Assembly (NCBI GenBank): GCA_025352585.1
Contig: JANXTD010000772.1
Coordinates: forward strand, 1-6,781
DNA: 6,781 bases
Direction of reading: 5' to 3'
Source of the DNA: Fimbriiglobus sp.
Lineage (GTDB): Bacteria > Planctomycetota > Planctomycetia > Gemmatales > Gemmataceae
Shown in pieces: positions 1 to 6,781 of this stretch (position 1 is its first letter; the number at the start of each line of letters is the position of its first letter). The notes under the pieces were generated by a model, which worked only from the letters and a program-made list of their open reading frames with translations, searched no databases and was not told the DNA's origin. A program made the position numbers and the translations under genes.

Positions 1-831
<831 letters not shown>

Positions 832-839
832 GGGAATGA

Positions 840-843
840 CTCC
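840..843 (-). promoter_or_regulatory. Ribosome binding site of hppA
   Basis: Read on the minus strand this is GGAG, 8 bases upstream of the ATG at 831-829. It supports that start for the pyrophosphatase. No convincing -10/-35 pair was found further upstream on this strand. Confidence 0.6.
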
Positions 844-903
844 GGGACCGGGGGAGAGGGACTGCCAAGGGTAACGGAGTTGGTCGCGCGATGAAACAAG
901 TAA

Positions 904-1015
904 GGGTGCAAAGTGAGAAGTGCAGAGTTCAAAATGTCGGACCGAGACCCAGAAACGTGGCGGCGAGGCGAAGCGTTTTCACTCCGCACTCTGCACTCCT
1001 CCCGACGCACTCTCC
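904..1015. repeat. Imperfect inverted repeat made of AGTGCA-type heptamers
   Basis: The left arm (904-935) reads in 7-base steps: gggtgca, aagtgag, aagtgca, gagttca, aaat. The right arm (about 976-1015) carries the same kind of heptamers on the opposite strand (gagtgca, gagtgcg, gagtgaa when reverse-complemented). The 10-mer agtgcagagt at 919-928 is exactly inverted at 988-997. The arms are separated by about 40 bases of unrelated sequence. The units match those of the hairpin at 5138-5228, so this looks like a second, more decayed or diverged member of the same dispersed repeat family. It lies between the divergent hppA and cytochrome genes and encodes nothing credible itself. Confidence 0.7.
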
Positions 1016-1023
1016 GGTGAGTG
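1008..1023. repeat. 16-base near-palindrome, possible operator
   Basis: CACTC-T-CCGG-T-GAGTG is symmetric at 14 of 16 positions; only the two T's flanking CCGG break it. It lies 12 bases upstream of the candidate -35 box at 1036 and overlaps the right arm of the heptamer repeat. It could be an operator for a dimeric regulator, or merely a by-product of the repeat units. Function is not shown. Confidence 0.25.
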
Positions 1024-1035
1024 AAGCGATTGCGC

Positions 1036-1063
1036 TTGCGGCTGCGGCGAGAGTCCGGATAAT
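1036..1063 (+). promoter_or_regulatory. Candidate sigma70-type promoter for the cytochrome-methyltransferase pair
   Basis: TTGCGG (1036-1041), a 16-base spacer, then GATAAT (1058-1063), which matches 5 of 6 positions of the TATAAT consensus; the -35 matches only 3 of 6. Transcription would begin near 1070, giving a leader of about 38 bases before the ATG at 1108. The AT-rich GATAAT stands out in a GC-rich background. Planctomycete promoters are poorly defined, so this is tentative. Confidence 0.35.
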
Positions 1064-1107
1064 TGCCACGGACTGTCCCGCCCCCTCGCGCACCTGGGTC
1101 GCCCCTC

Positions 1108-4098
1108 ATGCCGTCACGCCGCCTCCTGCTCGCCCTTTGCCTCGCGGCTTTCCTGCCGGCGGGCATGTCCGCCCAAGTGATTAAGCGGGCCGACGTGAAG
1201 CCGGGGCTGGTGTTCACGACCTCGGGCCAGGTGCCGCCCAGCGTCTCGCGGCTCGAACCGGGCGTCGGCCTGACACTCAACGACGGGGCGGGGTCGTCCC
1301 ACTGGGTCGGCACGATTAACATCTTGCAAGCCGGCAAGTACCGCTTCGACGCCACCGTCGCTGGCGCGGCGACGGTGACTGTTGGCGGCAAGGTCGTGCT
1401 CCAGGCCGAACGCCCGTCGCCCGAAGTCGTCCTGGGCGTTCCGGTCGATCTGCCCGCCGGCATCCAGCCATTCCAGGCGAGGCTGTTGCGGGCGAACGCG
1501 GCCGCCCGGCTCGAACTCCTCTGGAGCGGCCCCGGCTTCCGCACCGAGCCGGTGCCGTACTACTTCTTCGGCCACCTCGCCAAGGACGTGCCGACGGAGT
1601 TTGCGGGCGACCTGGCCCGCGACCACGGCCGCTTTCTCGTCGAGGAGCACGGCTGCGTGAAGTGCCACGCCGCGGAGGCGACCCAGAAGTTCGCCGAGCA
1701 CACGGGGCCGAACCTCACGAAGATCGGCGAGCGGACCACGCCCGGCTGGCTCGACGCCTGGCTCAAGGACCCGCACGCCCTGCGTCCGAACACGGTGATG
1801 CCCAAGATGTTCGCCGACGACGCGGCCGGGGCGGCCGAGCGCTACGCGGTTGTGGCGTACCTCAGCGGCCTCGGCACGCCTGCGAAGTACGCCCGTGTCG
1901 CCGCCGCTGACATGACGAAGTCAGTCGCGAGTGGGGCTAAGTTGTACCTGACCGTCGGCTGCGCGACCTGCCACGGCGACCAGGTGACTTCGGGCATGAG
2001 CGCGGCCAAGCCGAAGGACGAGGAGGACGAGAAGCCGGCGTACGCCCCGGCCGACGGGCTTCACAACCTCGGCACGTCGTCGCCGCAAATCGCGTACGTG
2101 TTGGGCCACCCCGGCAGCAAGTTCACGCCCGAAGGCCTGGCGAAGTACCTGAACAACCCGCTCGCGACCAACCCGCACAGCCGTATGCCGTCGCTCAACT
2201 TGAGCGACACCGAGGCGCGCGACCTGGCCCGCTACCTGACCCGCGTCACCGACGACAAGGTCACGGCGGAGATGCCGAAGGCTCCGGCAGACGTCACGAA
2301 GAAGCTCACGCCGGCCGAGTGGTCGAGCCTGGGCCAACAGGTGTTCGCCAGCAAGGGTTGCGTCAACTGCCACGCCGTTGACAACTCGAAGGCCACGCCG
2401 CTGAAAGCTGGCACGCTCAAGAGCCTCGCCGAGAAGCCGGCCGCGGGGTGCTTGAGCGACAAGGCCGACCCGGCGAAGCGGCCGGCGTTCAAGCTCGACG
2501 CCAAGGAGCGGGCGGACATCGGCGTCTTCCTCAAGGGCAACGCGGCCACCCCGCATCGGCCGTCGCCGGACTACGAGGCCAAGGCGAGTTTCAAGCGGTT
2601 CGGCTGCCTGAACTGCCACAACCGCGACGGCGAGGGCGGCATCGACGAGGGGCTGGCGGCCAAGATGAAGGCGCTCGAGACCGCGGAGAACGCCGACGAC
2701 GTGGCCCCGCCGCGGCTCACCCAAGTCGGCCACAAGTTGCGCACGTCGTACCTCGCCGGCGTCTTGCTCAAGGGCGAGCGGGCGCGGCCGTGGATGTCGC
2801 TGAAGATGCCGCAGTACGGCGAGGCCAACGTCGGCCACCTCGTCGAGGGCTTGCCCAAGCTCGAAGGCACGGTCGCCGACGACACGCTGGGCAAGGTGCC
2901 GTTCACGGCCGCCAAGATCGAGGCCGGCCGCGCGCTCGCCGGCAAGGCGGGGCTGGGCTGCGTCGCCTGCCACGACATCAGCGGCGTGAGTGGCGGCGGC
3001 ACCCGCGGGCCGGACCTCGCCCGCACCCACGAGCGCGTCCGCCTCGACTGGTACACGCGCTGGATGCACCAGCCGCAACGCCTGGCACCGGGCACCAAGA
3101 TGCCGAGCAACTTCCTCGACGGCAAGTCGGTGATCACGACCGTCTACGGCGGCGACGGCGACCAGCAGATCGAGGCGATGTGGGCGTACTTCGCGCTGGG
3201 GCCGGGCCTGCCGTTGCCCAGCGGGATGGAGCCGCCCAAGGGCATGATCGTGGCCGTCGGCGACCGCCCCGAGTTGATGCGCACCTTCATGCCCGACGGG
3301 GCCGGCACGCGGCCGGTGGCCATCGGCTTCCCCGGCGGCGTCAACGCGGTGTTCGACACGGCGACCTGCCGCGTCAGCTACGCCTGGGCCGGCAACTTCC
3401 TGGACGCCACGCCGGTCTGGAAGGACCGCGGCGGCAACCAGGCGAGGCTGCTCGGCCCCAAGTTCTGGACCGGCCCCGCCGGCTTCCCCTGGGCCACCAC
3501 CGGTTCGGCGGGCAGTGAGCCGCCGGACTTCGCCAAGCAGTTCGCCGACCCCGCCTACGGCCACCAGTTAACCAGCGACAGCTACAGCGTCGGCCCGCGC
3601 AACGTCCACTTCCTCGGCTACGGCACCGACGCCGCCGGCACGCCGAGCTTCAGTTACGCGCTGCGCGGCGAGAGCGCCGCCAGCGAGTTAGCCGTCACCG
3701 AGACGGTCTCGCCGCTGCCGATCGTCACCGCCGCCGGGTTCCGCCGCACGCTGAGTGTGACCCCCGGCGAGGGCCGCGTCACCTGGCTGTACGTCGGGGC
3801 GACGACCGGCGAAGCCCGCGTGTTGACGCTCGACGGCAAACCGGTCGCGGCCAAGGGCGACACCCCGGCGGCCGGGACGCGGCTGGTGCTAACCGACGCC
3901 GGCCGCACCGTCGTCGTCGAGCTGGCGACCGCGCCCAAGGACGCCGTCTGGGTCTTCGCGCCCCGCAAGGGCGGCGGCACGGCGGCGCTCCTGAAACTCC
4001 CGACGGCGGCGAAAACCGTGCTGCCGCTCGACGTCTGGGGCCTGTCGCGGGCCGACGACGAGCTGCTGAAGGGCTTGCGCAAGTCACTCTCCCCGTGA
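1108..4098 (+). CDS. Exported pentaheme cytochrome c with PA14-like N-terminal domain
   Basis: Predicted 996-residue extracytoplasmic electron-transfer protein. A Sec signal peptide (residues 1-23, MPSRRLLLALCLAAFLPAG then MSAQ) leads into a beta-rich PA14-like domain (about 24-150). Five CxxCH heme c sites follow: CVKCH 183, CATCH 285, CVNCH 418, CLNCH 500, CVACH 618. Candidate distal Met ligands occur after four of them (M231, M360, M567, M665, each in an MP or KMP context); the third heme unit shows none. Residues from about 692 to the end form a beta-rich C-terminal region without heme sites, holding GFPGGVNAVFD and a WAGNFLD segment; I cannot name this domain with certainty. ATG 1108 is preferred over an in-frame TTG at 1063 because it starts directly with the signal peptide and the TTG falls within the candidate -10 box. 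No clear Shine-Dalgarno precedes it. Electron partners and any catalytic role are unknown. The methyltransferase follows at once. Confidence 0.93.
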   Translation: MPSRRLLLALCLAAFLPAGMSAQVIKRADVKPGLVFTTSGQVPPSVSRLEPGVGLTLNDGAGSSHWVGTINILQAGKYRFDATVAGAATVTVGGKVVLQAERPSPEVVLGVPVDLPAGIQPFQARLLRANAAARLELLWSGPGFRTEPVPYYFFGHLAKDVPTEFAGDLARDHGRFLVEEHGCVKCHAAEATQKFAEHTGPNLTKIGERTTPGWLDAWLKDPHALRPNTVMPKMFADDAAGAAERYAVVAYLSGLGTPAKYARVAAADMTKSVASGAKLYLTVGCATCHGDQVTSGMSAAKPKDEEDEKPAYAPADGLHNLGTSSPQIAYVLGHPGSKFTPEGLAKYLNNPLATNPHSRMPSLNLSDTEARDLARYLTRVTDDKVTAEMPKAPADVTKKLTPAEWSSLGQQVFASKGCVNCHAVDNSKATPLKAGTLKSLAEKPAAGCLSDKADPAKRPAFKLDAKERADIGVFLKGNAATPHRPSPDYEAKASFKRFGCLNCHNRDGEGGIDEGLAAKMKALETAENADDVAPPRLTQVGHKLRTSYLAGVLLKGERARPWMSLKMPQYGEANVGHLVEGLPKLEGTVADDTLGKVPFTAAKIEAGRALAGKAGLGCVACHDISGVSGGGTRGPDLARTHERVRLDWYTRWMHQPQRLAPGTKMPSNFLDGKSVITTVYGGDGDQQIEAMWAYFALGPGLPLPSGMEPPKGMIVAVGDRPELMRTFMPDGAGTRPVAIGFPGGVNAVFDTATCRVSYAWAGNFLDATPVWKDRGGNQARLLGPKFWTGPAGFPWATTGSAGSEPPDFAKQFADPAYGHQLTSDSYSVGPRNVHFLGYGTDAAGTPSFSYALRGESAASELAVTETVSPLPIVTAAGFRRTLSVTPGEGRVTWLYVGATTGEARVLTLDGKPVAAKGDTPAAGTRLVLTDAGRTVVVELATAPKDAVWVFAPRKGGGTAALLKLPTAAKTVLPLDVWGLSRADDELLKGLRKSLSP

Positions 4099-4100
4099 GG
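4097..4100 (+). promoter_or_regulatory. Ribosome binding site favouring the ATG at 4110
   Basis: GAGG, overlapping the cytochrome stop codon (TGA 4096-4098), lies 9 bases before the ATG at 4110. No comparable site precedes the alternative GTG at 4095, which would instead overlap the upstream stop by four bases (GTGA). Confidence 0.4.
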
Positions 4101-4109
4101 CCGAAACTG

Positions 4110-5138
4110 ATGCCGACGACCGACCTGACGCCCGCCGACCCGACGCCGGTCCTCGAACTGCTCAACGGCTTCCGCGCGTCGAAGGCGATGTTCGCCGCCG
4201 CGAAGCTCGGCGTGTTCGACGCGCTGAGCGGCGCGACGCACACGGCCGCGGAACTCGCCGCGAAGCTCGGACTCGACCCCGACGCCGCGGCGCGGCTGCT
4301 CGACGCCTGCCGGGCGCTGGGGCTGCTGACCGCGCACGGCGGCCGCTACGCCAACACGCCCGCGGCCGACACTTACTTGACGACCGCCAGCCCCAGCCGG
4401 ATGCTGGGCTACGCCAACTACTCCGACACGGTGTTGTGGAAACTCTGGGAGCACCTCGACGACGCCGTGCGCGAGGGCACCCACCGCTGGCAGCAGGCCT
4501 ACGGCTGGGACGGACCCATCTTCTCGAGCTTCTTCAAGACGCCCGAAGCGATGCGCGAGTTCCTGATGGGCATGCACGGCTTCGGCCTGCTGAGTTCGCC
4601 CGTGATCGTCAACGCCGTCGATCTGTCGCCGTTCACGACCCTCGTCGATCTGGGCGGGGCGACGGGGCACCTGACCATCGCCGCCTGCCGCCGCTGGCCG
4701 AACCTGCGCGGCGTCGTGCTCGACCTCCCCGTGGCGATCCCGCTGGCCGACGAGATCGTCGCGGCGACGGAGGTCAAGACGCGGATTACGACGGCCGCGG
4801 GGGACTTCTTCGCCGGCGAGTTGCCGCGCGGCGACCTGTACGCGGTCGGCCGCATCCTGCACGACTGGGCGGAGCCGAAGATCCACGCCCTGCTCGCGCG
4901 CGTCTTCGACGCCCTGCCGGCCGGCGGCGGTCTGCTGATCGCCGAGAAACTCCTGCACGACGGCAAGGCCGGCCCCACCGCCGCGCTGTTGCAGTCCCTC
5001 AACATGCTGCTGTGTACCGAGGGCAAGGAACGCACCCTGGCCGAGTACGCCGAACTGTTGACGGGCCACGGCTTCCGCAACATCGTCGGCGTGAAGACGA
5101 GCGCGCCGGTGGACGCGATCTTGGCACGCAAGCCTTAA
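4110..5138 (+). CDS. SAM-dependent O-methyltransferase, acetylserotonin/hydroxyindole O-methyltransferase-like
   Basis: Cytoplasmic class I methyltransferase (Methyltransf_2 type) of 342 residues, a normal length, expected to transfer a methyl group from S-adenosylmethionine to a hydroxyl of a small, often aromatic, substrate. The N-terminal third (about 12-75) is the dimerisation winged-helix region (LGVFDALSG, then an AAELAAKLGL helix). The SAM-binding motif LVDLGGATGH is at 178-187. LHDW places the catalytic-base His at 251, and TEGKERT carries the conserved Glu304. From memory these correspond to His255 and Glu311 of human ASMT, and the C-terminus (SLNMLLCTEGKERT, then VDAILARK) is strikingly like that enzyme. 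The true substrate cannot be read from sequence; quinone, phenol or polyketide-like hydroxyls are equally possible. An in-frame GTG at 4095 would add five residues. It lies 11 bases after the cytochrome gene and probably shares its transcript. A long hairpin begins on the last base of its stop codon. Confidence 0.9.
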   Translation: MPTTDLTPADPTPVLELLNGFRASKAMFAAAKLGVFDALSGATHTAAELAAKLGLDPDAAARLLDACRALGLLTAHGGRYANTPAADTYLTTASPSRMLGYANYSDTVLWKLWEHLDDAVREGTHRWQQAYGWDGPIFSSFFKTPEAMREFLMGMHGFGLLSSPVIVNAVDLSPFTTLVDLGGATGHLTIAACRRWPNLRGVVLDLPVAIPLADEIVAATEVKTRITTAAGDFFAGELPRGDLYAVGRILHDWAEPKIHALLARVFDALPAGGGLLIAEKLLHDGKAGPTAALLQSLNMLLCTEGKERTLAEYAELLTGHGFRNIVGVKTSAPVDAILARKP

Positions 5139-5228
5139 GAGTGCAGAGGTCACAGTGCAAAGTGCAGAATGAAAACCAAAAACCGCTCAGTTTTTATTCT
5201 GCACTTTGCACTATGACCTCTGCACTCT
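5138..5228. repeat. Near-perfect 39-position hairpin built of AGTGCA-type heptamers
   Basis: Positions 5138-5176 pair with 5190-5228 around a 13-base loop. Only two positions are not Watson-Crick: C5153 against A5213, and a G-T wobble at 5171/5195. The left arm steps in heptamers (gagtgca, gaggtca, cagtgca, aagtgca, gaatgaa), and the right arm is its inverted copy. It begins on the last base of the methyltransferase stop codon and ends 27 bases before the hydrolase start. No T-tract follows the right arm on either strand, so it is not a canonical intrinsic terminator, although such a stem could slow polymerase or protect the upstream mRNA 3' end. The element is related to the repeat at 904-1015. 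Its composition, with AT-rich inner ends, differs from the surrounding genes, which suggests a dispersed or small non-autonomous repeat. Confidence 0.92.
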
Positions 5229-5241
5229 GATTCCCCCCGAT

Positions 5242-5247
5242 AAGGAG
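5242..5247 (+). promoter_or_regulatory. Strong ribosome binding site of the hydrolase gene
   Basis: AAGGAG, 8 bases before the ATG at 5256, is the best Shine-Dalgarno in the window and fixes that start. It lies just outside the right arm of the hairpin, so folding of the hairpin would leave it accessible. Confidence 0.75.
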
Positions 5248-5255
5248 CGACCGCG

Positions 5256-6781
5256 ATGATCTCTCGCCGTGAGTTTGGCCTGGCGTCCGCCGCGCTCGCC
5301 TGCGCCCCGGCCCACGGCGTCGAGGGGCCGGCGTCGGCCGACGCGCGGCTGGGTGCGCCCAAGACGCTCAACGACGCCTTCGGCTTCACGCCGCCCAAGT
5401 CGCTCGCCGAGTGGCAGGCGCGCAAAGCCCTCGTGCGCGAGCAGGTCGCCGTGGCGCTGGGGCTGTGGCCGCTGCCGGAGAAGTCGGCGCTGAATGCCGT
5501 CGTCCACGGCAAGACCGAGCGGGAGGGTTACACGGTCGAGAAGGTCCACTTCGAGAGCACGCCGGGGCACGTCGTCACCGGCAACCTCTACCGGCCGACG
5601 GCCGCGCGCACCGCCGGCGACGGCAAGCGGCCGGGGGTGCTGTTCGCCCACGGCCACTGGGCCAACGGCCGGCTGCACGACGCCGGGGAGCCGGCGGCAA
5701 AGGCGGCCGTGGCACGCGGTGAGGAGAGCGATCTTGAGCGCGGCCGCTTCTTCATGCAGGCACTCCCGGTGACGCTCGCGCGGCTCGGCTTCGTCGTCTT
5801 CCAGCACGACATGGTCGGCTACGCCGAGAGCACCGCGATCCCGCACATCCTCCGCTCCGGCGTGGCCCACCCCGACGGCTTCGCCGACGTGGCCGGCGAG
5901 CTGCGGCTGCAAAGTTTGACGGGGTTGCAGACCTGGAATAGCGTCCGCGCCCTCGACTTCCTGTGCTCACTGCCCGACGTGGAACCCACGCGGCTCGGGG
6001 TCACCGGGGCGAGCGGTGGGGCGACGCAAACGCTGCTCCTCGCCGCGATCGACGACCGCGTCCAGGCGACGTTCCCGGCCGTCATGGTGTCGGTCGGCAT
6101 GCAGGGCGGCTGCGTTTGCGAGAACGCCTCGCACTTAAGGCGGGGGACCGGAAACGTGGAACTCGCGGGGCTAATCGCCCCGAGACCGGTGGCGATGTCC
6201 GGGGCCAACGACTGGACGCGCGAGGTGATGACGAAAGGTTTGCCCGAGTTGCGGCAACTGTACAAGATGCACGACGCCGAGGAGAACGTCGCGGCCAAGG
6301 CGTGGGTGCAGTTCCCGCACAACTACGGCCAGCCGTCGCGTGAGTTCATGTACGCCTGGTTCCGCAAACATTTGCTCAACGCCCCCGGCCCCGTCGCCGA
6401 GGCGGCGTTCACGCCGCTGCCCGTCGCCGAGTTGAAGGTCTTCGACGCCACACACCCGCGGCCCGCCGGCGAACTCGGGGCCAAGGAGTTGCGCGCGGCG
6501 CTGGCGAAGGCGTCCGACGCGCAGCTCGCCGCGCTGCCGGCCGCGGAACGCGCGAAGGTCGTCGCCGGGGCGCTGCGGGCGCTGCTCGGCACGGCGGTGC
6601 CCGCGGTGGGCGCTGTCACCGCCAGCGGACACGCCCCGACGACGACACCCGCGGGGTTGCCGGTGGGGACCGCGGCGAGTCTCGGCCGCACCGGCACCGG
6701 CGAGTCCGTCCCGAGAGTCAGCCACATGCCCGCGGGCTTCGACCACGCCACCGCCGTGTTGTGGGTCCACCCCGACGGCGT
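5256..6781 (+). CDS. Tat-exported alpha/beta hydrolase, acetylxylan esterase-like (cut by right edge)
   Basis: Open frame of 508 codons with no stop before the window ends. The N-terminus MISRREFGLASAALACAPA is a twin-arginine signal peptide, so export in folded form is expected. An alpha/beta hydrolase core follows (about 85-375): FAHGHW near the oxyanion region, nucleophile Ser253 in GASGG (GxSxG), CVCEN at 286-290, likely acid Asp319 in GANDWT after an IAPRP strand, and His355 in FPHNYGQPSRE. This order and these motifs match the acetylxylan esterase-like proteins common in planctomycetes, which are thought to remove acyl groups from carbohydrates; the real substrate is unknown. After about residue 380 there is an Ala-rich helical linker, and near 503 a new strand (AVLWVHPDGV) resembling the start of a second hydrolase domain, suggesting a two-domain protein of about 700 residues or more. 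It is co-directional with the methyltransferase but separated from it by the long hairpin. Confidence 0.9.
   Translation, partial: MISRREFGLASAALACAPAHGVEGPASADARLGAPKTLNDAFGFTPPKSLAEWQARKALVREQVAVALGLWPLPEKSALNAVVHGKTEREGYTVEKVHFESTPGHVVTGNLYRPTAARTAGDGKRPGVLFAHGHWANGRLHDAGEPAAKAAVARGEESDLERGRFFMQALPVTLARLGFVVFQHDMVGYAESTAIPHILRSGVAHPDGFADVAGELRLQSLTGLQTWNSVRALDFLCSLPDVEPTRLGVTGASGGATQTLLLAAIDDRVQATFPAVMVSVGMQGGCVCENASHLRRGTGNVELAGLIAPRPVAMSGANDWTREVMTKGLPELRQLYKMHDAEENVAAKAWVQFPHNYGQPSREFMYAWFRKHLLNAPGPVAEAAFTPLPVAELKVFDATHPRPAGELGAKELRAALAKASDAQLAALPAAERAKVVAGALRALLGTAVPAVGAVTASGHAPTTTPAGLPVGTAASLGRTGTGESVPRVSHMPAGFDHATAVLWVHPDG

Noticed and set aside
1063..1107. TTG at 1063 as the cytochrome start
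   Set aside because: It would put 15 Pro/Arg-rich residues before an otherwise standard signal peptide, and the TTG overlaps the best -10 candidate. ATG 1108 is preferred, without a clear ribosome binding site for either.
891..1184. Small plus-strand open frame across the intergenic repeat
   Set aside because: Its N-terminal half is the translated heptamer repeat and it runs out of frame into the cytochrome start; no ribosome binding site or family resemblance.
2448..3518. Plus-strand open frame (356 codons) inside the cytochrome gene
   Set aside because: Arg-rich frameshifted reading of the cytochrome with no independent motif; it ends within the gene.
1921..3564. Long minus-strand open frame (547 codons) opposite the cytochrome gene
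   Set aside because: It is antisense to a frame with signal peptide and five CxxCH motifs. Its translation is Arg/Gly/Ala/Val-rich without domains, as expected for a shadow frame in GC-rich coding DNA.
3654..5153. Minus-strand open frame (499 codons) opposite the cytochrome end and the methyltransferase
   Set aside because: It spans the boundary of two well-supported plus-strand genes, has low-complexity Arg/Gln/Val-rich composition and no recognisable motif.
5138..5228. Intrinsic (rho-independent) terminator
   Set aside because: The stem is far longer than usual, its outer half is not especially GC-rich, and no T-tract follows on either strand; the only T run is inside, next to the loop.
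904..5228. CRISPR array from the repeated AGTGCA units
   Set aside because: Units are 7 bases, directly adjacent and variable, without unique spacers or nearby cas genes.

Overview
This 6.8 kb, GC-rich window most likely comes from a planctomycete chromosome, probably Gemmataceae-like. That is inferred from gene content: a secreted multi-heme cytochrome c with a PA14-like front domain, a Tat-exported two-part acetylxylan-esterase-like hydrolase, and a divergent membrane pyrophosphatase. No rRNA, tRNA, CRISPR array, transposase or phage gene is visible.

Layout. On the minus strand, 831 to 1 holds the N-terminal 277 residues of a membrane-embedded ion-pumping pyrophosphatase (hppA), cut by the left edge. 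An intergenic region (832-1107) carries an imperfect inverted repeat built of heptamers (904-1015) and a possible sigma70-type promoter for the rightward genes. On the plus strand, 1108-4098 encodes a 996-residue exported cytochrome with five CxxCH heme sites. It is followed 11 bases later (or overlapped by 4 bases, depending on the start) by an O-methyltransferase at 4110-5138 that resembles acetylserotonin/hydroxyindole O-methyltransferase over its whole length. A nearly perfect 39-position hairpin made of the same heptamer family starts on the last base of the methyltransferase stop codon (5138-5228). A Tat-signal alpha/beta hydrolase begins 27 bases after it with a strong Shine-Dalgarno and runs off the right edge.

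How the genes relate. The cytochrome and methyltransferase are tightly spaced and probably co-transcribed. The hydrolase is co-directional but separated by the hairpin, which could partly uncouple it. The pyrophosphatase is divergent and probably independent. The cytochrome and hydrolase are predicted to act outside the cytoplasm and the methyltransferase inside, so a shared pathway is possible but not shown. The most notable points are the heptamer repeats bracketing the cytochrome-methyltransferase pair, the ASMT-like methyltransferase, the unusual cytochrome architecture, and the altered signature motif of the pyrophosphatase.
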